Positions 54,996 through 63,170 of a stretch of 64,000 nt of DNA are shown here, piece after piece. The notes under the pieces were generated by a model. The model saw nothing but the letters and a program-made list of their open reading frames with translations, was not told the DNA's origin and searched no databases. The DNA comes from Methanocella_A sp963769045. GTDB lineage: Archaea > Halobacteriota > Methanocellia > Methanocellales > Methanocellaceae. The DNA lies in NCBI GenBank assembly GCA_963769045.1, contig CAVYKK010000009.1:248001-312000 (forward strand), given 5' to 3'. Positions within the stretch are counted from its first letter, which is position 1; every line of letters starts with the position of its first letter. The position numbers and the translations under genes are program-made.

Positions 54996-55935
54996 TTATA
55001 GCGTGCAGGAAGGTGACTCGGCTCCTTTGGGCTCGCTTACGTACGTGTAGGCGGACATGGCGGCCTTGGCGCCCTCGCCGGCGGCCACGATGACCTGCTT
55101 CTGCGGCACGCTGGTCACGTCCCCGCAGGCGAAAACGCCTTCGGCACTGGTGCGGCAGTGATCGTCGACGACGATCTCGCCCCGGGCGTTCGTTTTGACC
55201 AGGCCTTTGAGGAAGGCGGTGTTCGGGTCCTGTCCGATCTCGACGAAGATCCCGCTGACCGGCAGTGTCTGACTCTTTGCCGTCCTGTGACCTGACAGTA
55301 ATGGATTCAACGAAGTCCCTGCCGGATATTTTCTCCACGGCATAGCCTTCGAGCACAGTGGCTTTATCGCTCTTTCTGATAAGGACCGTGGTGACCTGGT
55401 CGCATTTGAGACGGCTGCGGACGATCATGTAGACCTTCGGGCATATCTTGATCAGTTCCATCACAGCCTCGGCAGCCGCGTTGCCGCCGCCGACGACCGC
55501 CACGTCCGTGCCGGCGTAAAGCGGGGCATCGCATGTGGTGCAATAGCTGACACCTTTGCTGACATACTCCTTCTCACCGGGGACGCCGATGTCCTTCCAG
55601 TGGGAGCCCGAGGCAATGATCACACTGCGGGCTTCGTAAGTCCGACCGCCATTTGTCTTGACGCTGTACCCGTCCGGAGTGCGCTCGATACCGATGACAC
55701 GATCAGCCACGTGCTCGACGTCCAGCCGTTCCATCTGCGCCCGCATCTTCCGGGCCAGGTCCGACCCGCTGATAGCTTCGAATCCGGGATAGTTCTCTAT
55801 GTTGCCGCTTTTGCTCATGTTCCCGCCCATCGAATCCGTAATAAGCTCAAGCGACATGCCTTTTCGTTTCGCATAGATGGCTGCAGTCATACCCGCAGGC
55901 CCGGCGCCTATGATAACAGTGTCTAGCAACGTCAT
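54996..55935 (-). CDS. trxB: thioredoxin-disulfide reductase, one frame disruption
   Basis: FAD-dependent pyridine nucleotide-disulfide oxidoreductase of the TrxB type. The FAD motif GAGPAGMTAAIYAKRKG is at 10-26, the active-site CTTC at about 131-134 (SYCTTCDAP), and the second nucleotide-binding motif VVGGGNAAAEAV at about 147-158. The first ~225 residues are in one frame; a single base near 55275 (gagtcagacactg) shifts the rest, which continues LPVSGIFVEIGQDPN and CGDVTSVPQKQVIVAAGEGA to the stop at 54996. Corrected length is about 312 residues, typical. Whether it uses NADPH or F420H2-type partners cannot be read. A glutaredoxin-like gene 0.7 kb upstream on the same strand is a likely redox relation. 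Confidence 0.87.
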
Positions 55936-56097
55936 TCAGACTCCCTGCCGATCAGTCCCATGTAAACAAATGAGCCGATGATTGCATATTAAGCCTTCGT
56001 GCAAGCCGGTCCCTCACTTCGTCGATGATCGGGGGCAGGCTCATACTGCTGGCATCAGACAGATAGCGGGAGCAATAAAGATGAAGCTTTCCCGTCG

Positions 56098-56416
56098 TTA
56101 CGGGTTATTTTTTTGCTTGAAGACGAGCCAGAAGACCGGGATGGCAATCATGGCTACCATGCCCATGAAGAAAATCCAGAACGCCGGAAGGCTCGGTATG
56201 CCCATATTTACAGGCTCGGCCTCGAGATAAGGCTGAAATGCAGGGTCTGTCGATCAGCTGCTCGTTCACATCATCGCCCAACGGGGACAACGTATCGTCT
56301 ATCGAGGACGACATATTCTGCGCCCGCACCACCGGAGCTGTTATACACAAGAAGAATACCGCACACATCATGCCTGCGCAGAGCACCGATATCAATATCA
56401 TTTCCCTGATACTCAT
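56098..56416 (-). CDS. small membrane protein with signal peptide and C-terminal span, one frame disruption
   Basis: The ATG at 56416 has an excellent Shine-Dalgarno (ggagatca, 6 bases upstream). The product opens with a signal peptide (MILISVLCAGMMCAVFFLCI, cleavage after VRAQ). A short acidic outside part follows (SIDDTLSPLGDDVNEQLI). In the given frame the rest is Cys/His-rich and unlikely; a one-base correction near 56250 gives DPAFQPYLEAEPVNMGIPS, then a transmembrane helix (AFWIFFMGMVAMIAIPVFWL) ending FKQKNNP with a stop at 56098. The corrected form, about 106 residues, is much more plausible. No family recognised. Confidence 0.6.
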
Positions 56417-56634
56417 CGTATGATCTCCATATTTAATCCCGTTGACAGGCAGGCCCCACACGTGACTGCGAATCACACAGTCATTCTGTCAATCAAATCC
56501 AAACTAAATACTAATATACCAATAACAGCCAAATTAATTTATATCTTTTCTATTAAAACTCTATTACAGCTAATACAATGAAGATATTACATTTATAGAT
56601 AAAATAGAGAATTTAAAAATCGTAGAGGCCCCCG

Positions 56635-56871
56635 TTACTGAGCCGATAACAGTTTGTTCAACTTTAGCATATTGAAGCCGACCATCACATGGTCACCGAC
56701 GACCACTACAGGGGTTATGTGCGTGCCATACCGGTGCTCCATCTCGTCGCCTGCTTTTTTATCCTTCACGATGTTGATGTCCTGGAACGGGACGCCTTTC
56801 GCCTTAAGGTAGTCTTTCACACGATCGCAGTCCTTGCATGCGGATCTCGAATAGATCATGACCTTCTCCAT
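56635..56871 (-). CDS. glutaredoxin-like protein (CKDC active site)
   Basis: 78-residue thioredoxin-fold protein of the NrdH/glutaredoxin type. The redox motif is SACKDCDRVKDYL (about 10-22) with active-site C-x2-C; the cis-proline motif is HITPVVVVGDHVMVGF (about 51-66). The active site CKDC differs from the classical CPYC/CVQC, which is common in archaeal and anaerobe variants. A minus-strand gaggt Shine-Dalgarno precedes the ATG, and an AT-rich promoter (about 56880-56905) lies upstream. It could be reduced by the thioredoxin reductase encoded close by. Confidence 0.87.
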   Translation of the reverse strand: MEKVMIYSRSACKDCDRVKDYLKAKGVPFQDINIVKDKKAGDEMEHRYGTHITPVVVVGDHVMVGFNMLKLNKLLSAQ

Positions 56872-56967
56872 GTTAACCTCAAATATATATTTAAAAAAAT
56901 ATGAATATATAGCTTATTCTACCTATGAATATAAAACATATTCTACTGGAGAGAAGGCACCGTGGCC

Positions 56968-58877
56968 TCATGCCGCCGCTTCTTCAGCCCGGCCCCTCGC
57001 TTTCTCCAGGTCACCGGCCACGTCAGACAGCCCCAGAGAGCGCAGCTTTTCCGCGGTCGGCCAGCCCAGCCGCAGGTCCCAGCCCCGGGCCCGGTAGTAT
57101 TCGTCCAGCATCGGCTCGAGATGTACCACGCTGCCCTCCGCCGGCCCGGTCGGCGCAGGCTCGCCGGTGAGCCGCTGCGGCAGCCGGTCTTCCTTCCGGG
57201 TAAAACCCTGCCGCGCGTTGAATGCCCGCTGCAGGTTCCACGTACGCTCGCCGACTTCCAGCAGCCGGGGCCCGTCGAAGTCGAATCCGGTTATTGCAGA
57301 AAGCTGCCGCGCGTAATGACTCGGCTCGACCGAGTAACCGATGATGGTGAACATGCAGCAGACCAGCGAGTTGACCGCCACCGCATAGTTCTGCGCCGGC
57401 ACCAGCCATGCGACTTTGCCCGTCTTCCGATAGCGGATCGAACTGTTCCGGGCATGCCCAGCTCTTTCGACCGGAAACCGAGACATTCGGTGGCCGATGC
57501 GAAGGGCCGAAGATCGTCGCCGCCACGGTTGTCCACCGCATAGCCCAGCGCCGTCGCCTTGCTTCCGCGCGCATCGGTGTCCGGCAGATTCATGTCCTTG
57601 ACGGCTACCGTATAGTTTTCCGCGCCTCTGCCGATCTTTCGTGCAGCCTCACGGATGCCGTCCGCCAGCACCGCCCCGAACTCCATGCGTGTGGCAATTT
57701 TGGGGATCATGGCTACCATGGCCTCATGGTTGCCGAACCGCAGGTCGAGTCCCCGTGTGTCCTCGCGGCCGATAATGCCGCGTTCGTAGAGCTCCATCGC
57801 CCAGGCAATCATCGCCCCGGTGCTCTCCTTATCCAGGCCATACTGGTCGCACCACAGGTTAGCCCGGGCGATGGCCTCCGGGTTGTTGTTGCCGCACAGG
57901 GAGCCGAACGCGACTGCGGCAGGATAGTCCGGGCCTTTGCCGCGGGTGCCGAAGTAGGGGCCGTGCGGCACGTTAATCAGCCTCGTACAATGGATCGTGC
58001 AGCAGTAGCAGCCACGGGTGCGGGTCAAAATCGTCCGGGCCATTTCCTGCCCGGAAATATCGTGGGCATGCTCGAATGTCCCCTGACTGTAATTCCGTGT
58101 CGGAAGCACGCCATGCTCGTTCATCAGGTCCATAATGCCAGTGAACCCATAGGCCGGGAACATCTGACCGGAGATGACGTTATCGTTGCACAGCTTGATT
58201 AACTCGTTCATAGACGCAAAATATGCCGGCGGGTTCGCCGCCTCGAAGCTCTGCGTGCCTCTGACTGCGATGGCCTTCAGCTTTTTGGAGCCCATGACGG
58301 CACCGGTACCCCCGCGCTCGGCGGCACGCTGTCGGTCGTTCTGTATACTCGCGTACCTGACCAGGTTTTCCCCGGCCGGCCCGATGGCCGTCACGCTGAC
58401 CTTTCGGTCGTTCAGCTCGTCCTTGATGAGCGCGTCGGTCTGGAACACGTCATGGCCCCAGAGACTGCCTGCATCGAGGAGCTTCGGCTCGCCGTCGTCG
58501 ATGAACAGGTATACCGGCTTCTCGCTCTTTCCCTGTACGATGATGCCGTCGTAGCCGGCCAGCTTGAGCATCGTCCCCCAGTAGCCCCCGGCATGCGCCG
58601 TTGTCTGGCAGCCGGTCAGCGGCGACTTCGTCGTGACACAGTGTCTGCCCGATGTCGGGGCTAAAGAGCCGGTCACCGGGCCGGTCATGAAGATAAGCCG
58701 GTTGTCCGGCCCCAGCGCGTCCGCATGCGGAGGCACTTCGTCGTACAGGAATTTTGCCGCGAGGCCTTCGCCCCCGATGAAGTCCCTCAGGACAGCCTCG
58801 TCGGGCGTTTCGTCGCGTGTCTCCAGCCGATCGAGGTCGACACGCAGTATCTTGCCGGCATATCCGCAGGGCATCAT
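56968..58877 (-). CDS. aldehyde:ferredoxin oxidoreductase family (tungsten-type), frame disruptions
   Basis: AOR-family tungsto- or molybdopterin enzyme that oxidises aldehydes to acids (or the reverse) with ferredoxin. It begins MPCGYAGKILRVDLD and contains FIGGEGLAAKFLYDEV, GPVTGSLAPTSGRHC, the cluster motif GCYCCTIHCTR (C-x2-C-x3-C-like, about 293-303) and, in the last part, NSLVCCMFTIIGYS, where the fourth ligand would lie. Near 57450 an extra C (atgcccggaac) and near 57415 another base (gggcaaag) break the frame; the intended text is LGMPEQFDPLSEDGK then VAWLVPAQNYAVAV. The corrected length of about 635 residues is normal. It starts 1 base after the ferredoxin stop, forming an operon in which the ferredoxin is the electron acceptor. 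Confidence 0.87.
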
Positions 58878-58878
58878 T

Positions 58879-59295
58879 TCACCCCAGTACCCAGCTCAGC
58901 GCATTTGTCGGGCAGTACCTGACACACATGGGCTGGCCCAGGCAGAAGTCGCACTTCCGGGGCATCCGGAGATCCGGGTAGAACTGCAGGACGTTGGTCG
59001 GACACACTTCGAGGCAGTCGCCGCAGCCGATGCATTTGTCCGGGTCGAGACGATATATCCCCTGCTCGCTGGTCGTCAGGATAGTAAAATCCTGATAAAT
59101 AGCGTCGACCGGACACGCGTCCGCACACCGGCCGCACTGGATGCAGAGGCGTATGTGGTGCGTGTCAGGGTACTCCAGATCGACGATGATCCGGCCCCGC
59201 TTCGGGTTAAAAACGACCTCGTGCGCCCACGTGCAGATGGACTCGCACCGGTGACAGTGTATGCATACGTCCTCGTTCTTGGTCAGCCTCGGCAT
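58879..59295 (-). CDS. polyferredoxin (four [4Fe-4S] motifs) partner of AOR
   Basis: 138-residue electron-transfer protein of the HycB/AorB type. Cysteine motifs are CIHCHRCESIC (about 11-21), CIQCGRCADACP (about 51-62), CIGCGDCLEVCP (about 88-99) and KCDFCLGQPMCVRYCP (about 113-128). Together these can bind four [4Fe-4S] clusters. It is the first gene of the ferredoxin-AOR pair; the permease is divergent. It most likely passes electrons from AOR to the cell's ferredoxin pool. Confidence 0.93.
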   Translation of the reverse strand: MPRLTKNEDVCIHCHRCESICTWAHEVVFNPKRGRIIVDLEYPDTHHIRLCIQCGRCADACPVDAIYQDFTILTTSEQGIYRLDPDKCIGCGDCLEVCPTNVLQFYPDLRMPRKCDFCLGQPMCVRYCPTNALSWVLG

Positions 59296-59411
59296 AGCTC
59301 ATTCCCCATAATAGATACCTGATTACGTATTGTCAACGCGGGTGATAACGTTATTGAAAAACAAGGGCGGCGGCACATGATCACTGGCCTTAACGTTTGC
59401 CCGATAAAATT

Positions 59412-59442
59412 TATCAATGTTTATATAATTAACAATATATAA
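59412..59442 (+). promoter_or_regulatory. promoter of the permease-Usp operon
   Basis: A very AT-rich tract with atgtttatataatt (59415-59428) about 25-35 bases before the permease ATG. The short distance allows a leaderless or nearly leaderless transcript. Confidence 0.5.
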
Positions 59443-59451
59443 TTAATACGA

Positions 59452-61110
59452 ATGTCAGGCAACACAGGTGGCGAGCCAGGGGAGCTGACAGAGTATATCG
59501 AAGAGATAACCCTTAAACGCGACCTTGGCGTTCTCGGATCATTCTCCATTGGCTTCGCCGATGTGGGCGCCGACATTTACGTGGCCCTCGGGCTGGTACT
59601 CTTCTTCGCCATGGGAGCCGCGCCGCTGGCGCTGGGGATAGCGGCAATCGGATACATGTTCACTGCGTTGAGCTACGCAGAGCTCGCTTCCGCCATCCCC
59701 CGGGCCGGCGGTGCCTCGGTGTTCGCCCGCGAGGCATTCAACGACTTCTGGGGTTTCATCGCAGGCTGGGGTCTGCTGCTCGACTATACGATCGATATCG
59801 CGCTCTTCGGCTGGATCACGATGGGCTATCTCGGCAGCTTCTGCATGAACCTCGGCCAGGCAGGCATACCGTACGTCGGCGCGCTGGCCGGGCTCAACAG
59901 CCTGAATACGGTCCCCGTCGGCAGCGGCCTTATCCCGAATTATGCGTTTCAGGCAGTGGCGACGATCTTGCTGGCCGTAGGCCTGATGTGCCTGAACTAC
60001 ATCGGCATCAAGGAATCGTCTAACTTCAATATTACGCTCTCAGTCCTGAGCATCATCAGCGAGATCGCCCTGCTCTTCATCGGTTTTACCATCGTCTGGA
60101 ACTACGATACTTTCGTCAGCAGTATCACGTCCCTGGGCACGTCCGTGAGCTGGTCGAACTTCGGCTGGGGCATCACCGTGGCCATGGTCTCCTTCATCGG
60201 CCTCGAGTCCATCTCACAGGCCGCCGAAGAGACGAAAAGGCCCGACCTGACCATCCCCAGGGCTACGCTGGCGTTAATCGTCGCCGTGATACTTGCCGGG
60301 ATGCTGCTGTGCGTCCTGGCCGTCGGCCTGCCCACACTGACCCCGAAAGAGATCGGCCAGGGCTTTACCAATGATCCGGTCACCGGCGTGGCCATCGGGA
60401 TCGTCAAGGGCCTGCCGGCGCTGAATCCGCTGGTTATCATATTGCCGTTGTGGGTAGGGTTCCTGGGCTTCGTCATGCTGCTCATGTCCACGAACACCGG
60501 CGTCATCGGCGCCTCCCGGGTCACCTATTCGATGGCCCGGTCCAGGCAGATACCGGACTGGTTCAGCCACGTCCACCCGAAGTTCAGGGTACCCACGCGT
60601 ACAATCGTCGTGTTTACGCTGGCATCGGTCGGGTTCGTCCTGTTCGTCTGGATCATGGGCACCTATCGGCTGACATCCGAAGACCCGACGATCATCCTGG
60701 GCGACCTGTACAACTATGGCGCGCTGGTCTCCTTCATGCTGGTCAACCTCGCGCTGATCAGGCTGCGCAACCGGCGCCCGGAACTGTACCGGCCATTCAG
60801 GTCGCCGCTGACGATCCAGGTGCCATGGAAAGGTAAAAAGGCGGAGCTACCCGTGTTGCCTGCCCTGGGGTTCGTGGTCTGTCTCTGCGTATGGATAATG
60901 GTGCTGAGCCTGCACGAGATCGGCAAGATCGTGGGCACGCTCTGGTTCATCGTGGGCATCATCTTCTACCTGTGGTATCGCCGACATATCCGCCTTAGCT
61001 GGAAGGAGCCGGTCCCCGGGACGCTGGCGACAGACCCGGAGGTAGCCCATAAGCTGCACCCGGAGATCGCGGGGCAACTCAAGAGAGGAGAGATCGGAGG
61101 CAAGAGGTGA
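59452..61110 (+). CDS. APC-superfamily amino acid permease
   Basis: 552-residue cytoplasmic-membrane transporter with about 12 hydrophobic spans. Span 1 contains the substrate-helix break FSIGFADVGADIYVALG (about 31-47). SYAELASAIPRAGGASVFAREAF (around residues 77-99) is the classical consensus of this family, and span 6 is near FIGLESISQAAEETKRPDLT. It is a Na+ or H+ coupled amino-acid or polyamine transporter; the substrate is unknown. It is followed by a two-domain Usp protein. Such Usp domains are fused to APC permeases in many archaea, so the pair probably acts together. Confidence 0.92.
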   Translation: MSGNTGGEPGELTEYIEEITLKRDLGVLGSFSIGFADVGADIYVALGLVLFFAMGAAPLALGIAAIGYMFTALSYAELASAIPRAGGASVFAREAFNDFWGFIAGWGLLLDYTIDIALFGWITMGYLGSFCMNLGQAGIPYVGALAGLNSLNTVPVGSGLIPNYAFQAVATILLAVGLMCLNYIGIKESSNFNITLSVLSIISEIALLFIGFTIVWNYDTFVSSITSLGTSVSWSNFGWGITVAMVSFIGLESISQAAEETKRPDLTIPRATLALIVAVILAGMLLCVLAVGLPTLTPKEIGQGFTNDPVTGVAIGIVKGLPALNPLVIILPLWVGFLGFVMLLMSTNTGVIGASRVTYSMARSRQIPDWFSHVHPKFRVPTRTIVVFTLASVGFVLFVWIMGTYRLTSEDPTIILGDLYNYGALVSFMLVNLALIRLRNRRPELYRPFRSPLTIQVPWKGKKAELPVLPALGFVVCLCVWIMVLSLHEIGKIVGTLWFIVGIIFYLWYRRHIRLSWKEPVPGTLATDPEVAHKLHPEIAGQLKRGEIGGKR

Positions 61111-61190
61111 GGTCATGGACAGTCAGGTAAAGCAGAACGCAGGAGAGGAGGCAAGAGGTGAGGTCATGGACAGTCAGGTAAAGCAGAACG
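61100..61190. repeat. 51-bp tandem duplication over the Usp start region
   Basis: The block starting gcaagaggtgaggtcatgga at 61100 recurs at 61151 with a 51-base period. Each copy carries a gaggtgagg ribosome-binding site and an ATG. Both ATGs are in phase with each other but not with the Usp frame, which starts at a GTG (61192) just after the second copy. Confidence 0.85.
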
Positions 61191-61191
61191 C

Positions 61192-62025
61192 GTGGAGAAC
61201 AACGGTACGCCAGTATCCTATAAGAATATCCTGCTGCCAGTCTCCCGTCCGGAGAGCGTAGGCAGCCTCGTGAAGATCGCCTGTGACCTGCTCGAGCGGG
61301 GCGGTAAGCTCCGGATACTGAGTGTCATCGAGATCCCGCAGCAACTGCCCTATGAATATGCGGATACCCGGAAGGAGGGTTCCCGGAAAATCCTGACCGC
61401 GGCAGCAGAACAGGCCAGGAGCTACGGTGTCGACGTAACGCCGGAGATAGTATCCGCACGGTTTGCCTCCGAGGCGATACTGGACCTGGCCAATCGCTAC
61501 CACAGTGACATGATATTGCTCGGCTCCAGCCAGCGCACGATGCCCGAAAAAGTCCTGTTTGGCAACGTAGTGGACCATGTGCTCCGCCACGCCCCTTGTG
61601 AAGTGATCATCTTCAGCTACCGGCGTGAATTATACCCGGTCATGTACGACCGCATCCTGGTGCCCACGTCAGGCTACAGGCACGCTCAGCGGGCAATGGA
61701 CATCGCCATCAACTTCGTAAAGCGTTTCGGCGGGGAAATCACTGCGATGTACGTGGGCTCGTCCTCCGACGCGGAGAAAGCCAACATCGTCCTGAAGAAG
61801 ACGGAAGCACACGCACAGCGCCTGGGCGTGAAGAGCGATACCCTGTTCCGGACGGGCAACGTGGTCGATAAGATCATCGAGACGACACTGAACGGGCAGT
61901 ACACGCTAATCATCATCGGCTCCACGGAGCGGCCTGGCTACTATAAGTTCCTGCTCGGCAGTGTGGCCGACGAGATCGTAAAGCGGGCGCCATGCAATGT
62001 GCTCGTGGTACGGACGAAAAAATAA
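61192..62025 (+). CDS. tandem-domain universal stress protein
   Basis: 277 residues, two Usp folds in tandem (about 10-140 and 147-277). Domain 1 has YKNILLPVSRPESVGSLVKI at its start and a degenerate loop GSSQRTMPEKVLFGNV. Domain 2 starts YDRILVPTSGYRHAQRAMD and has the better nucleotide loop GSTERPGYYKFLLGSVADEI. It follows the amino-acid permease and probably regulates it. The start is unclear: the in-frame GTG at 61192 has no good Shine-Dalgarno, while two ATGs with strong ones (61115, 61166) lie just upstream in another frame and would give MDSQVKQNA. One base of error would join them. Confidence 0.88.
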   Translation: MENNGTPVSYKNILLPVSRPESVGSLVKIACDLLERGGKLRILSVIEIPQQLPYEYADTRKEGSRKILTAAAEQARSYGVDVTPEIVSARFASEAILDLANRYHSDMILLGSSQRTMPEKVLFGNVVDHVLRHAPCEVIIFSYRRELYPVMYDRILVPTSGYRHAQRAMDIAINFVKRFGGEITAMYVGSSSDAEKANIVLKKTEAHAQRLGVKSDTLFRTGNVVDKIIETTLNGQYTLIIIGSTERPGYYKFLLGSVADEIVKRAPCNVLVVRTKK

Positions 62026-62263
62026 CCGCTGCCCATATCGCCCGATAACCCGCCAGTTTTCAGCCGGATTGTCCAGCGACCGGCCTACAGTTAGACGATT
62101 TAGCCATAACCGTTATATCCGCTACCGCAGAATGTTCACCGCTGACAGTTTGCGCGATGAAGCCCCGCATATTAGGACACCACAGGGCATACCAGACCTC
62201 CAGAAATTCAACCCGACCGCGTGCCGAGCGCTACCGTCAAGCAAACGTACAGGAGGAACAACC

Positions 62264-62662
62264 ATCGAAACCAGTGAGATCGCCGTGCTGGACGAGAAAG
62301 AATCGAGGCTCGTGCAGCAGCTTGAAAATTTCGGGCTTTGCGGCTCCGCAGCCCGGATCATAATTTATCTGAAGGTGAGCACCGATTCCACAATCAGAGA
62401 GATCGGGGCCTCCACAGGGCTGTCGACAGCCATGGTCAGCATTACGCTAAAAAGGTTACGACAGGACGGGATCGTCAGGAGAGAGGCAACCGTCCGTAAA
62501 ACACAAAAGAAAGCGCCTATCCGCTTTTGCCTGACAGGAGACTTTAATCACGTCCTATCGATCATCGAAGAGAACAAGCGCAGAGAAGTCGAACAATTTA
62601 TCAGGGAGACTTCCCGCGTCAAAAGGCAATGGGCCGCCCATTTCAAGCAACAGGGCTCATGA
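62264..62662 (+). CDS. TrmB-like winged-helix transcription regulator
   Basis: About 130 residues of winged-helix protein (LVQQLENFGLCGSAARIIIY, then TIREIGASTGLSTAMVSITL, KRLRQDGIVRREATVRKTQK) with a helical C-terminus. The pattern fits TrmB/MarR-like archaeal regulators. The start is odd: a perfect aggagg (62251-62256) is followed 7 bases later by ATC GAA ACC in the right frame, and there is no ATG. The frame is open far upstream, but that text is not protein-like. Either ATC is the start or the base should be G. It may control the permease/Usp genes upstream. Confidence 0.72.
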   Translation: METSEIAVLDEKESRLVQQLENFGLCGSAARIIIYLKVSTDSTIREIGASTGLSTAMVSITLKRLRQDGIVRREATVRKTQKKAPIRFCLTGDFNHVLSIIEENKRREVEQFIRETSRVKRQWAAHFKQQGS

Positions 62663-62740
62663 GTCGGATTTTTCATTAAAATAGCCCTTCAAACCGCTTA
62701 GCCGGCATTCCGCATAGAGTATAATCATTCGCATATTATT

Positions 62741-63140
62741 TTGTACAGGCTGAGAAGGCATCAGACACAAAGGCCACAATGGCCACGAGGTACACAGAGT
62801 ACGGTTAAAGAAAGGGCCACCGCAGCCTCTTTCGATCAAGACTTCGTGTACTCTGTGTATAGTCATTCGTAAAAGGTTATGTACGCTCTTGACCCTTCCG
62901 ACACGAAGGCCACGAAGGCCACGAGGTACACGACGTATACTTTTATAAGAGGCTGCTATTGCCTCTTTCCATCGAAGACCTCGCGTACATTGTGGCCATT
63001 GTGGCCTTCGTGTTGGAAGGGTCATGAGCCTGAACAAAAAGATACAGGAATGACTATACTCTGTGAACTCTGTGTTTGGTGGCTTATCTGCATACACAAA
63101 AAGCAACCCCAATGACTATACTCTGTCACAGGTGCCGGCT
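62741..63140. repeat. composite palindromic element, copy C (reverse orientation)
   Basis: The core at 62891-63023 is the third copy of the gacccttcc-bounded palindrome. About 320 bp (62790-63112) match the reverse complement of 5237-5560. It is joined to a ctgagaaggca-type left arm (62750-62805) like that of the 54.8-kb element, and ends in tgccggctca-type sequence at 63132-63141, like the 5.7-kb element. End motifs aatgactata occur at 63049 and 63110. A 151-codon minus-strand frame across it is repeat text, not a gene. Confidence 0.85.
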
Positions 63141-63170
63141 CAGGATGCAAAAAAATTGGAACGACTATTC

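Noticed and set aside
62657..63112. 151-codon minus-strand frame
   Set aside because: Same reason: it is a reading of the repeat element.
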